Source: Dehalogenimonas sp. 4OHTPN
GTDB lineage: Bacteria > Chloroflexota > Dehalococcoidia > Dehalococcoidales > Dehalococcoidaceae
Assembly: GCF_040448695.1 (NCBI RefSeq)
Contig: NZ_CP159307.1
Span: 1,612,001 to 1,676,000, forward strand
Direction: 5' to 3'
Length of the DNA: 64,000 nucleotides
Shown here piece by piece: positions 1-6,838 of this stretch. The notes under the pieces are model-generated. The model was not told the origin of the DNA, ran no database searches, and was given only the letters and a program-made list of their open reading frames with translations. Numbering within the stretch: the first letter of the stretch is position 1; every line of letters begins with the position of its first letter. Both the position numbers and the translations under genes were made by a program.

Positions 1-90
1 GGCTTGCCAGCGCGCCTGATCAAGCAGCCACCAGATGAGGATAGCGGCTCTGGGACCGATGAGCAAGGCAATTACGGCGGGGCAGCACAT
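1..90 (-). CDS. Small membrane protein, N-terminal part only
   Basis: Reading leftward from an ATG, the first 30 codons encode a hydrophobic segment beginning MCCPAVIALLIG and continuing with WWLL, typical of a membrane helix. A good Shine-Dalgarno (GGAGGTG) lies four to five bases before the ATG. The gene runs off the left edge, so length and family are unknown. I do not recognise it; only the start and its membrane character are supported. Confidence 0.55.
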   Translation of the reverse strand, partial: MCCPAVIALLIGPRAAILIWWLLDQARWQA

Positions 91-151
91 TTGACACCTC
101 CATCGAGCGATGGTTTCATTATAATCTCCGGCTGCTGGCCAGACAATAGGA

Positions 152-598
152 TTAGTCCTTTTTATCTCCGATATAACTGAAGGCGATCAGGGCGCCGGAG
201 ACAACCGCCACGCCAAGCCCGAAAAACAACGTTCCCTGGGGATCATCCCAGGCCGCCAGGTGCTTCAGGAAAAGGATGCCCATGACCATGATCACCACGC
301 TGGAAAGCTTCACTTTGAGATCGTGCAGGTTTTTGATCACCAGCCAGGCGGGCAGGGTCAGTTCGCCGATAAACAACTCGTAAATGCCGAGGGCGAATAT
401 CAGCAGCACGGTGGCGATCAGGAAGATATCCATAAGTTCGATCAGAGGCACGATATCGGCGCCGTCCGTCTTCAGGAAGCTGAACAGCACTTCGACCGAA
501 TGTACCAGTCCCCAGATGAAGGCCACCACCGAGGCGAGCAGGGCGGCCGCGGAAGCGACCAAAGTAATATACTTGCTGAATTCGAGCAGCCTTCTCAT
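152..598 (-). CDS. YqhA/UPF0114 family membrane protein
   Basis: A 148-residue integral membrane protein with about four hydrophobic segments and the conserved LPAWLVIKNLHDLK stretch in the middle, as in the UPF0114 (YqhA) family, whose function is not established. I chose the ATG giving MRRLLEFSKY because AAGGGG stands just before it. An ATG 33 bases upstream overlaps a TATAAT hexamer and would probably not be transcribed. It appears to be a single-gene unit. Confidence 0.8.
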   Translation of the reverse strand: MRRLLEFSKYITLVASAAALLASVVAFIWGLVHSVEVLFSFLKTDGADIVPLIELMDIFLIATVLLIFALGIYELFIGELTLPAWLVIKNLHDLKVKLSSVVIMVMGILFLKHLAAWDDPQGTLFFGLGVAVVSGALIAFSYIGDKKD

Positions 599-629
599 AA
601 ACCCCTTCAATTCGGCAATATTACCCGGC

Positions 630-635
630 ATTATA
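630..635 (-). promoter_or_regulatory. -10 element of the YqhA-family gene
   Basis: A perfect TATAAT on the reverse strand, about 31 bases before the chosen ATG. Transcription would begin near 623, leaving a short leader that contains the Shine-Dalgarno. No convincing -35 is seen. Confidence 0.5.
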
Positions 636-725
636 ACAATTTACCGCCCTCGATGCCCTGTTTGGCCGAGAGAACTTCCCGCCATGTACAATGACGTGCT
701 GTAAAAACAGGAAATCAAGACCGAT

Positions 726-1163
726 TTGATTAAACAACGCTTTCTAAAGCCAGCCGCCTGGATAATCTCAGCAACTGTGCTCACGCTATTACTAGCCTTT
801 CAGGCGGCCTGTTCCGATCAGCGGGCGGCGCTTCGAGACCAACTGGACCGAACGGCTGCCCGGATTGAAAAAACGGCGCGGCATTACGAAGATCCCGCCA
901 ACCTCGGCTGTCTCGGGCCGCTGCTGGTACTGGACAGAAACAGAAATGATCTGTCCGCCGCAGAATCAGCCTGGGCGGCCGGCGACTATGATCAGGCTGA
1001 ATCTATCATTCAGGCGATTAATGATTCGCTCGACCGGATGACCGGCCAGAGGGGAGATGAATGGATCATTGCCGGCTTTGCCGGACTCAACCTGATGCTG
1101 GCGGCGGTGGTGGTGCTGCTCTTCCGTAAACGTGGGCGGCGCCATTTGACTGGCAGCCAGTAA
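726..1163 (+). CDS. Hypothetical lipoprotein-like protein with C-terminal membrane helix
   Basis: A 145-residue protein starting at TTG. Residues 10-30 form a signal-like helix ending in FQAAC, which resembles a lipobox, so lipid attachment at the cysteine is possible. The middle is charged and helical, with two further cysteines spaced around NLGCLG. Residues about 113-133 form a second hydrophobic helix followed by a basic tail (RKRGRR). I do not recognise a family. It precedes another lipoprotein gene on the same strand, which has its own promoter. Confidence 0.6.
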   Translation: MIKQRFLKPAAWIISATVLTLLLAFQAACSDQRAALRDQLDRTAARIEKTARHYEDPANLGCLGPLLVLDRNRNDLSAAESAWAAGDYDQAESIIQAINDSLDRMTGQRGDEWIIAGFAGLNLMLAAVVVLLFRKRGRRHLTGSQ

Positions 1164-1174
1164 AGTATTAGTAT
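1146..1174 (+). promoter_or_regulatory. Promoter placed for a leaderless GTG start
   Basis: TTGACT at 1146-1151, a 17-base spacer and TAGTAT at 1169-1174. Only six bases separate the -10 from the GTG of the next gene, so transcription would start on the start codon itself. There is no Shine-Dalgarno. Confidence 0.6.
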
Positions 1175-1180
1175 GCTGCC

Positions 1181-1594
1181 GTGATTCGGAAGCGGCTGGC
1201 CGGGACGGTATTTGTCTCTCTAGTCATCTTCATCCTTCTTTTCACCTCCGGGTGCGACAGCCTGAGCAACCCCTTTAAATCCGATGAAACCTCATCGCCT
1301 TCAACCACGCCGCCGGTGACCGCGGCCAAACCCAAACCGGTGGTTAAATCGGTTGAAGCGACGACATCGGGCATGGGCGACCACTATTTCGCCATCCTGG
1401 AGATCACTATCGACAACCGCGGCACCGACGGCACCGTGGTGGTGACCGCCAGCCTCACCCAGGGCGGGGTAACTCAAACCAACGAGATGATAACCAACCT
1501 GAACAAGGATAAAACCCAGGTACTGCGCCTGACTTTCCCCCTCAAATGGAAGGGCGGCGATTGGACCCAGACCGTCGAAGTCACCGTGCCCTGA
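1181..1594 (+). CDS. Small secreted lipoprotein of unknown function
   Basis: A 137-residue protein with a GTG start, basic N-terminus, hydrophobic helix and lipobox LFTSGC at residues 20-25, so it is probably lipid-anchored outside the membrane. A Ser/Thr/Pro-rich linker (about residues 38-60) leads to a beta-rich domain, roughly residues 60-137, that looks like an immunoglobulin-type or FxLYD-like fold. The family assignment is tentative. The start is set by the lipoprotein signal; the gene seems leaderless. Confidence 0.65.
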   Translation: MIRKRLAGTVFVSLVIFILLFTSGCDSLSNPFKSDETSSPSTTPPVTAAKPKPVVKSVEATTSGMGDHYFAILEITIDNRGTDGTVVVTASLTQGGVTQTNEMITNLNKDKTQVLRLTFPLKWKGGDWTQTVEVTVP

Positions 1595-1617
1595 TTCTCT
1601 CCGGGCCCGAAGATGAT

Positions 1618-1646
1618 TTGCCCCAAGTTAAGCGATAGGTTACATT
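1618..1646 (+). promoter_or_regulatory. Promoter of the peptidase/ATP-grasp pair
   Basis: TTGCCC at 1618-1623, 17-base spacer, TACATT at 1641-1646. It lies in the gap before the metallopeptidase gene, which also has a GAGGTAA Shine-Dalgarno. Confidence 0.45.
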
Positions 1647-1673
1647 GTTAGTATCCTCGTTTTGAGGTAAAAA

Positions 1674-2690
1674 GTGACCGGGGCTGACCAGACACTGCTT
1701 TCCCGCCGCATAGCCGACCTCGGGCTAAAAATCCGCGGCAGCCGGCTGGAACCCTTGCTGGGCCGGCTGCATGCCGAACTCCTGGAAGCAGGCGTCACCG
1801 GTTTCCAACCGGAGGCTTATTTTTCCGATGAATGGGGATGCCCCGCCGGGATGCCGGTTATCGGCATCCCTTTTTACCTGGCGAGCAGCGAATTGTGCCG
1901 GCTGGAAGGCAGCATGACCGGCATCGAGGCCGAAACCGACGAAGAAATAATGATGTATCTTCGGCACGAGGCCGGGCATGCCTTCAACTACGCCCACCGG
2001 CTGTACCGGTACCGCCTCTGGCAGAGGCTTTTCGGCGATTACGGCGAGCCTTACCGCGAAGTTTACCCGGTAGTCCCTTTCAGCCCGGCTTTTGTCCGGC
2101 ACATCCCCGGCTGGTACGCCCAAAAGCATCCTGACGATGACTTTGCCGAGACTTTCGCCGTGTGGCTGACCCCAGGCGCGGCGTGGCGCGAGGTTTATTC
2201 AGGCACCCCGGCGCTTAAAAAGCTGGAATACGCCGAACGGGTGGCGCGGATTTACGGGCCGCGGCTGGTACGATCGCCAGCCGGCAGGCTCGATACCCCG
2301 GTCGGCGAATTAACGATGACTCTCGATTCATGGTACCGCAGCTGCGGCGAACACCGGCACGCGCCGGTGGCGACACACCGGATTCTTGACGAGGACCTGC
2401 GCCGGGCTTTCCCTGACAGGCGTGGGATCGCGGCATCGGAAGCGGTCGAAGCCAGGCACGGTATTCTGGTGCTTGAAATCAACCGCTGGACCGGCCTGGA
2501 ACGGCATGTCGCCACCGGCCTGCTGGCCGACCTGACCGCCCGCTGCCAGCGGCTTAACCTCCAGATAGATCAAAGCCGTATCGAAGAGCGGATGACCGGT
2601 TTCGCGGTCATGGCGGCAGCCCTGGCGATGAATTTTACCAGCCGGGGCCGGTTCGTTGAAAAAAGCGGCAGGAGAGACAGGCATGGATAA
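1674..2690 (+). CDS. Putative zinc-binding metallopeptidase (HExxH type)
   Basis: A 338-residue, apparently cytosolic protein. The zinc motif HEAGH lies near residue 98, with a probable third ligand in the downstream DDDFAETFAVW segment; the spacing matches the putative zinc-binding metallopeptidase family (Peptidase_Mx type). The substrate is unknown. The start is GTG, preceded by GAGGTAA. Its last eight bases overlap the start of an ATP-grasp ligase gene, so the two are almost certainly cotranscribed and translationally coupled. That coupling suggests a joint role, perhaps making and processing a peptide or amino-acid conjugate; this is inference. Confidence 0.75.
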   Translation: MTGADQTLLSRRIADLGLKIRGSRLEPLLGRLHAELLEAGVTGFQPEAYFSDEWGCPAGMPVIGIPFYLASSELCRLEGSMTGIEAETDEEIMMYLRHEAGHAFNYAHRLYRYRLWQRLFGDYGEPYREVYPVVPFSPAFVRHIPGWYAQKHPDDDFAETFAVWLTPGAAWREVYSGTPALKKLEYAERVARIYGPRLVRSPAGRLDTPVGELTMTLDSWYRSCGEHRHAPVATHRILDEDLRRAFPDRRGIAASEAVEARHGILVLEINRWTGLERHVATGLLADLTARCQRLNLQIDQSRIEERMTGFAVMAAALAMNFTSRGRFVEKSGRRDRHG

Positions 2691-3765
2691 GCTGAAAATC
2701 AGCGTCCTGTTCTGGGAAGAACGCAGCCCGGACGAAATCACCCATGACGAGGTGGTTGACCAGGTCTCCGAAGCGCTGCGTGGGGCCGGGCACGAGGTCT
2801 CGGCCATAGGGCTATGTGACGACCTGCGGGAACTGCTGGACAAGCTGGATGAATACCGTCCGGATCTGGTTTTCAACCTTTGTGAGCGTTTTGCCGACAA
2901 CGATAATTTCGAGATGAATGTTACGGCAGTGCTTGAGATGCTGGGGCAACCATTTACCGGCACCGGGCCCCAGGGAATGGCTGCGCGGCAGGATAAGGTG
3001 TTGACCAAAAAACTGCTGCAGTTTCACGGCGTGCCCTATCCCAATTACGCGGTTTTCGACCGGCATAACATCGAGTTCGCCGGGAAAATGCACTTCCCGC
3101 TGTTCGTTAAACCTCTGAGGGGCGATACTTCGCTCGGCATCGGGGAAGCGTCGCTGGTCACCGAGTATCCAAAGCTGGTGGAGCGGATTGATTTCATCCA
3201 CAACCAACTGAAAGAACAGGCGCTGGTAGAGGAATATGTCGAAGGCCGGGAGTTTTACGTCGGCGTCCTGGGAAACGACCCACCCGAAGCCCTCCCGCTG
3301 ATGGAACTGGATTTTTCCAGCCTGCCGCCCGGAACGCCCCGCGTCTTCAGCCGTGCCCTGAAAGACGACTCCGACCCGGACCACCAGTTCATCAACGTCC
3401 AGGTAGCCACCGATCTGGCACCGGAAACCCGAGCCCGCATCATCGCCGCCGGCCGCGAGGCGGCCTTCGCATTAAAAGTGCGTGACTACGCCCGAGTCGA
3501 TATCCGGCTGCCTGCCACCGGGACGCCAGTGGTGGTCGAAGTCAACGCCAACCCGTATCTGGAACGCACCAGCGCCTTTGCCCTGGCGGCTTTGCAGTCC
3601 GGACTGGGATTCGCCAGCCTGATTGACCGCATCGTCGAGACAGCCTGGCGGCGGAACGAGCCGACGCCTTTCCTGGAAGGCCTTCAAAAAGCGCGGGCGG
3701 AGCGGGCGCAGGCGCGCCGGGCGCTTTCCGCTCTGATTGAAAAATGCGATATCAAACCGGCTTGA
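2683..3765 (+). CDS. D-alanine-D-alanine ligase-like ATP-grasp protein
   Basis: A 360-residue ATP-grasp ligase. The N-terminal Rossmann-like part contains PDLVFNLCE, the central part has the ATP-grasp lid and glycine loop (KPLRGDTSLGIG), and the C-terminal part has DIRLPATGTP and the metal-binding VVEVNANPYLE, as in Ddl enzymes. These enzymes form a peptide-like bond between a carboxylate and an amine using ATP. The start is the ATG with GGAGAG upstream, overlapping the preceding peptidase gene by eight bases. The linkage to a peptidase rather than to murein genes argues against ordinary wall synthesis. The C-terminal 40 residues are Arg/Ala-rich. Confidence 0.8.
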   Translation: MDKLKISVLFWEERSPDEITHDEVVDQVSEALRGAGHEVSAIGLCDDLRELLDKLDEYRPDLVFNLCERFADNDNFEMNVTAVLEMLGQPFTGTGPQGMAARQDKVLTKKLLQFHGVPYPNYAVFDRHNIEFAGKMHFPLFVKPLRGDTSLGIGEASLVTEYPKLVERIDFIHNQLKEQALVEEYVEGREFYVGVLGNDPPEALPLMELDFSSLPPGTPRVFSRALKDDSDPDHQFINVQVATDLAPETRARIIAAGREAAFALKVRDYARVDIRLPATGTPVVVEVNANPYLERTSAFALAALQSGLGFASLIDRIVETAWRRNEPTPFLEGLQKARAERAQARRALSALIEKCDIKPA

Positions 3766-3779
3766 TAACCCGACGAAGA

Positions 3780-3808
3780 TTGGGGGATAACCGCTCAAGG
3801 GGTATAAT
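3780..3808 (+). promoter_or_regulatory. Strong promoter of the CxxC microprotein
   Basis: TTGGGG at 3780-3785, a 17-base spacer and a perfect TATAAT at 3803-3808. It is followed by AGGAGG and the small ORF, so the microprotein has its own promoter and ribosome-binding site. Confidence 0.65.
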
Positions 3809-3832
3809 CAATACCGCAAGGAGGCGCTAAAT

Positions 3833-3946
3833 ATGTGCAAAACCTGTCGGACACACCATCCGGAACTATACGCCGATAAGCCGGCCGCCAAACCGGCGCC
3901 CGCGAAAAAAGAAGCCGCCGCGGCGCCCGCCCCTAAGAAAAAGTGA
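3833..3946 (+). CDS. 37-residue CxxC, Lys/Ala/Pro-rich microprotein
   Basis: Starting at an ATG eight bases after a consensus AGGAGG, this ORF encodes 37 residues. The N-terminus MCKTCRTHH holds a CxxC plus two histidines, a possible metal or redox site. The rest alternates Lys with Ala and Pro (for example KPAPAKKEAAA), like the disordered basic tails of nucleic-acid-binding proteins. Promoter, ribosome-binding site and clean stop make it a believable gene. I do not recognise a family. It stands alone between an ATP-grasp gene and a convergent lipoprotein gene. Confidence 0.65.
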   Translation: MCKTCRTHHPELYADKPAAKPAPAKKEAAAAPAPKKK

Positions 3947-3964
3947 TCTGCCTTTGACGAGCGG

Positions 3965-4762
3965 CTATCTTCCGGCCAAAGCCGCCTGCAGCACTTCGCC
4001 GGAAGCGGATTTGATGAAAACAACGGCCTGCAGATTGGTCTGGCTGCCGCCGTAGCTTGATTTGACTGAAAATTGTTGACCGGCGCCGGAGCCCAGGCCG
4101 CCGATAGCGACCGGGGGAAGAACGTCGCGCACCGTATAGTGGTGCTCGGCGGTGCCTAGGTCTTCATAGAGGACGACATATAGCTTCAGACCAGAAAGCG
4201 CCGCTGCCCCGGTATTGGTGACGGCGACAGTCAAGGTAATGCCGCCGGAAAAGCTGACGGCAGCGCTCAGAGCGACAGACGGCGGTGTAGCGAGCGCGGC
4301 GACGATTTTGGATGTCTGGGCGTTATAGGCGGACTGTTCGCTGCCCGCGCCGATGGCCGGATTACCGCCGTCGAAATAGATTGAAGGGAAGCCCCTCACG
4401 CCGTATTCGGCGGCTTTAGCCTCGGTGGCCGGGGTGGCGTATTTGTCCCCGGAATGGTACTGCAGCACAAGGAGTGTTCCCGGCCCAAGCTCGGCGGCGT
4501 GTTTTTCGATCGCTCGCGACGCGAACGGGCAGTAGCCTCACCAGTCCCCGGTGAACATTTCGGCCAGCACAACTCTGGTTTGAGCCGCCGCGGTAGCCGA
4601 CGGCGGCAGGCTAGCCGTTGGCGATGCCGATGGAGGCTGGGAAGGCGACACGGTAAACGGAGACTCGGTGGCGGGACTTGCTGCCGGGCCGCAGCCCGCG
4701 CCGGCGAGGGCGAGAGCGACGACGGCGGCTAACGATAAGACGAATTTCAACACTTCAACCAT
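3965..4762 (-). CDS. Probable selenocysteine-containing thioredoxin-fold lipoprotein (in-frame TGA)
   Basis: Two reverse-strand reading frames are in the same phase, separated by one TGA and 23 sense codons. Read through, they give one 265-residue protein. Residues 1-24 are a lipoprotein signal (lipobox LAGAGC), followed by a Ser/Pro-rich linker. The thioredoxin-like core begins EMFTGDW-(TGA)-GYCPFA, so TGA occupies the first cysteine of a WCxxC redox motif (position 75, resolving Cys 78). A cis-proline-like GFPSIYFDG follows, then a beta-rich C-terminal domain. A hairpin fitting bacterial SECIS lies just downstream of the TGA. A TATAAT (4784-4789) and GAGAGGG precede the ATG. The alternative is a single nonsense mutation, but the exact position and the intact 167-codon remainder favour selenocysteine. 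Confidence 0.7.
4511..4527 (-). promoter_or_regulatory. Candidate bacterial SECIS hairpin
   Basis: In the mRNA, eleven to twenty-seven nucleotides after the UGA, CGUUCGC pairs with GCGAGCG (seven pairs, one G-U) around a GUC loop. The loop starts 18 nt past the UGA and has G as its first base, which fits the published bacterial SECIS pattern (loop about 16-37 nt downstream with an early G). The hairpin also encodes the CPFASRA segment. No computed folding energy is available. Confidence 0.55.
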
Positions 4763-4841
4763 TCCCTCTCAAACGCCTTACCAATTATATCCCTCGGGTC
4801 AATCGCCGACAGGCGATTCGCGATTGCCGGCCGACCTCCAA

Positions 4842-5105
4842 TCAGCGCAGGGCCGCCCGTCGGTATCTAAAATACATAGCTATGGCCGACAACAGAATGA
4901 TAAGACTGACGAGATTCGCCGCGACGATGACAGGATCCTTCAAATGCCAGCCGTACACACCCCATATCGTGACGCCGACGCAAAACTGGATCAGAGTCAG
5001 CAGGCTGATATCCTTTACCGATCTGGTCCGTCTCATTTTAATAATCTGAGGCACAAACCCAAAAGTCGTAAGTACAGCCGCCGCAGCGCCTACCAGATAC
5101 CACAT
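4842..5105 (-). CDS. SemiSWEET/PQ-loop small transporter
   Basis: An 87-residue protein with three membrane helices and the PQ-loop signature GFVPQIIKMRRTRSVKDIS near residue 18, matching bacterial SemiSWEET sugar transporters, which work as dimers of one triple-helix bundle. I chose the ATG giving MWYLVG because TGAGGAGT sits seven bases before it; an upstream TTG is possible but less likely. The substrate cannot be read from sequence. It lies upstream of the putative selenoprotein gene on the same strand, but that gene has its own -10. Confidence 0.8.
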   Translation of the reverse strand: MWYLVGAAAAVLTTFGFVPQIIKMRRTRSVKDISLLTLIQFCVGVTIWGVYGWHLKDPVIVAANLVSLIILLSAIAMYFRYRRAALR

Positions 5106-5212
5106 TCCGGTACTCCTCAACCTGCCGCTGACGGCATGGTTCGACCATATCGCCCGTTTGTGTCATCATTATAGCGAAACGAGCGATTTGAGGCATCGAA
5201 CAGGGGAACCGA

Positions 5213-5467
5213 ATGGCGAAACTGGTGCTTGACCTGCACGAAATTTATAACCGCGGGGCGGCTATTGAAACGGAGTTGAACCGGATCATCTCCGAAGCGG
5301 TAAAAAAGAGGATAGAACTCATCGAGATCATCCCGGGCAAGGGTTCGGGCGCCCTTAAAAAGCATGTTCTCAAGTTTTTAACTCAACCGGGTATAAAGCA
5401 GCAGTACCACCGGATTGAGAAGGACGATAAAAATTTCGGACGCATCTTCGTCCACTTCAGGTTTTAG
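5213..5467 (+). CDS. Stand-alone Smr-domain protein
   Basis: An 84-residue protein that is essentially one Smr (small MutS-related) domain: LDLHEIYN near residue 6, the central PGKGSGALKKHV and a C-terminal GRIFVHF strand. Smr domains bind or nick nucleic acids. Here the usual HGxGxG motif begins with Pro instead of His, which may affect catalysis. The ATG follows AGGGG. It is a free-standing gene, 170 bases ahead of the glutaredoxin gene, which has its own promoter. A second Smr protein at 31489 keeps the His. Confidence 0.75.
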   Translation: MAKLVLDLHEIYNRGAAIETELNRIISEAVKKRIELIEIIPGKGSGALKKHVLKFLTQPGIKQQYHRIEKDDKNFGRIFVHFRF

Positions 5468-5477
5468 CCCCACGGCG

Positions 5478-5506
5478 TTGACCCGCGCCCTTATCCGGCA
5501 TAGAAT
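5478..5506 (+). promoter_or_regulatory. Promoter of the glutaredoxin leader
   Basis: TTGACC at 5478-5483, exactly 17 bases, then TAGAAT at 5501-5506. Transcription should start near 5513, giving a leader of about 125 nt before the glutaredoxin ATG. Confidence 0.6.
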
Positions 5507-5514
5507 TGTTCTCA

Positions 5515-5595
5515 GCAGGGGCGCGGCCATGGTGGAAGCCTGGAGGAGGGCGGACATCGTCTCGCGGCGATGAGCGGAGGCCGGCCGGCCCCTGC
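5515..5595 (+). other. Structured leader or small RNA upstream of the glutaredoxin gene
   Basis: GCAGGGGC (5515-5522) pairs with GCCCCTGC (5588-5595), continued by GGCC/GGCC (5525-5528 with 5583-5586). Inside, CATCG/CGATG closes an apical hairpin (5555-5572). The result is a compact, closed RNA domain just after the promoter. I recognise no riboswitch family. A 14-codon frame starts at the ATG at 5529 but has no good ribosome-binding site. Confidence 0.4.
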
Positions 5596-5637
5596 CCCAT
5601 TATTGCCGGAAGGATTAGCCGAATCTCGGAGGTCAGA

Positions 5638-5883
5638 ATGGCTGACGAAATCATCATGTACGGCACCACCTGGTGCCCCGATTGCGTGCGCGCCAAATCA
5701 GTCTTCAAACAACTGGGCGTAACCTATAAATGGATTGATATCGCTACCGACGCCGGCGCCGCGGCTGAGGTAGAACGCATCAACAAGGGTTTTAAAAGCG
5801 TCCCGACTATCCTCTTCCCGGACGGCGCCGTTCTGGTTGAACCGTCCCGAGTTGAACTCGAAAACAAATTGAGTCAGAAGTAA
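5638..5883 (+). CDS. Glutaredoxin-family protein
   Basis: An 81-residue thioredoxin-fold protein with the redox motif TTWCPDC near residues 10-16, the cis-proline segment SVPTILFPDG and no signal peptide, so it acts in the cytosol as a small disulfide reductase of the glutaredoxin/mycoredoxin type. The ATG follows GGAGGTCAG; the frame is open upstream but lacks a ribosome-binding site there. It has its own promoter and a structured 125-nt leader, suggesting control at the RNA level. The CPDC centre differs from the CPYC of classical glutaredoxins. Confidence 0.8.
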   Translation: MADEIIMYGTTWCPDCVRAKSVFKQLGVTYKWIDIATDAGAAAEVERINKGFKSVPTILFPDGAVLVEPSRVELENKLSQK

Positions 5884-5978
5884 GACATCGGCACCCATCC
5901 CCGGCACAATAAAGCCCAACCCGATTACTTCAATGCTCCGCTTTATATCGGTTTGTGTTTGATACTGGAAAAGCCTGA

Positions 5979-6659
5979 ATGAAAAGAATAACCACCTGGT
6001 TCAAGGCCAGTCTTAAAAAGGAATTCCTCGCCGGACTGTTGTTCCTGGTGCCGCTGCTGGCATCGGTCCTGATCCTGATGTGGATGTTCAACACCATCGA
6101 CGGGATTCTGCAGCCGGTCATCAAGCTGTTCTTCGGCCGGGAGATTGTGGGGCTGGGACTGGCCGGCACCATCGTCCTTATTTGGATCGTGGGGATCATC
6201 TGGCACAACGTGGTGGGACGCAGCATACTGAAAACCGCCGACCAGGTTTTTTCCAGGCTGCCCGTATTCTCCCAGATATACACCGGCGCCAAGCAGGTAG
6301 TTGACTCGCTGGGCGGCGTCAAACGCAGCGCTTTCAAAGAAGTCGTCATCGTCGACTTCCCCCAGAAAGGGGTGAAGTCGCTGGCCTTCATCACCAACGA
6401 CATGGAAGACGAAAACGGCAAGAAGATATATGTAGTCTATGTCCCCGGATCTCCCAATCCGACTTCCGGCTTTTTACAGCTGCTGCGGGAGCACCAGATA
6501 TCCCGCCCGAACATGAGCGTCGACTGCGCCATGAGGATGATCATTTCCTGCGGCATGGTCACGCCTGAAAAATGCCAGGGCGTTGAGTTGGCCGACGGCG
6601 CCGATACGGACGGCGGAACACCAGCACCGGCCGATGAGGGGTCGGCTACCGCTTTGTAG
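5979..6659 (+). CDS. DUF502 family membrane protein
   Basis: A 226-residue protein of the DUF502 type. It has a basic amphipathic N-terminus (KRITTWFKASLKKEF), two strong membrane helices at about residues 18-40 and 55-80, then a soluble region with FSRLPVFSQIYTGAKQV, VIVDFPQKG and YVPGSPNPTSGF, the recognisable family core. The C-terminal 25 residues are acidic and variable. The function is unknown. It stands alone; the cyclophilin gene downstream has a separate promoter. Confidence 0.85.
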   Translation: MKRITTWFKASLKKEFLAGLLFLVPLLASVLILMWMFNTIDGILQPVIKLFFGREIVGLGLAGTIVLIWIVGIIWHNVVGRSILKTADQVFSRLPVFSQIYTGAKQVVDSLGGVKRSAFKEVVIVDFPQKGVKSLAFITNDMEDENGKKIYVVYVPGSPNPTSGFLQLLREHQISRPNMSVDCAMRMIISCGMVTPEKCQGVELADGADTDGGTPAPADEGSATAL

Positions 6660-6778
6660 TCACCTATACACCTGGCCCGCCAGCCCGCACCACCGTCCTG
6701 TCAGCCCCGATAAAAAAACGGGTCGCCGCCTGCTGCAGCCACAACGCCGCGTGGCTTGCCGGCAGCCAGGTTCTCCGC

Positions 6779-6808
6779 TTGGCAGAACGATGCGTTATCC
6801 CGTATCAT
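6779..6808 (+). promoter_or_regulatory. Promoter of the cyclophilin lipoprotein gene
   Basis: TTGGCA at 6779-6784, an 18-base spacer and TATCAT at 6803-6808, about 30 bases before the ATG of the first cyclophilin gene. Confidence 0.5.
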
Positions 6809-6838
6809 AGAGACCGGTCTTTTTGCATCGAGGAAGAA

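Noticed and set aside
3965-4762. Treating the two frames as a simple pseudogene with a nonsense mutation
   Set aside because: The stop is TGA exactly at the catalytic cysteine, the rest is intact and a SECIS-like hairpin follows. It stays as an alternative but is less likely.
5515-5595. SRP (4.5S) RNA
   Set aside because: The conserved GGAAGG/AGCAG tetraloop region and asymmetric loop are missing, so only a structured leader is claimed.
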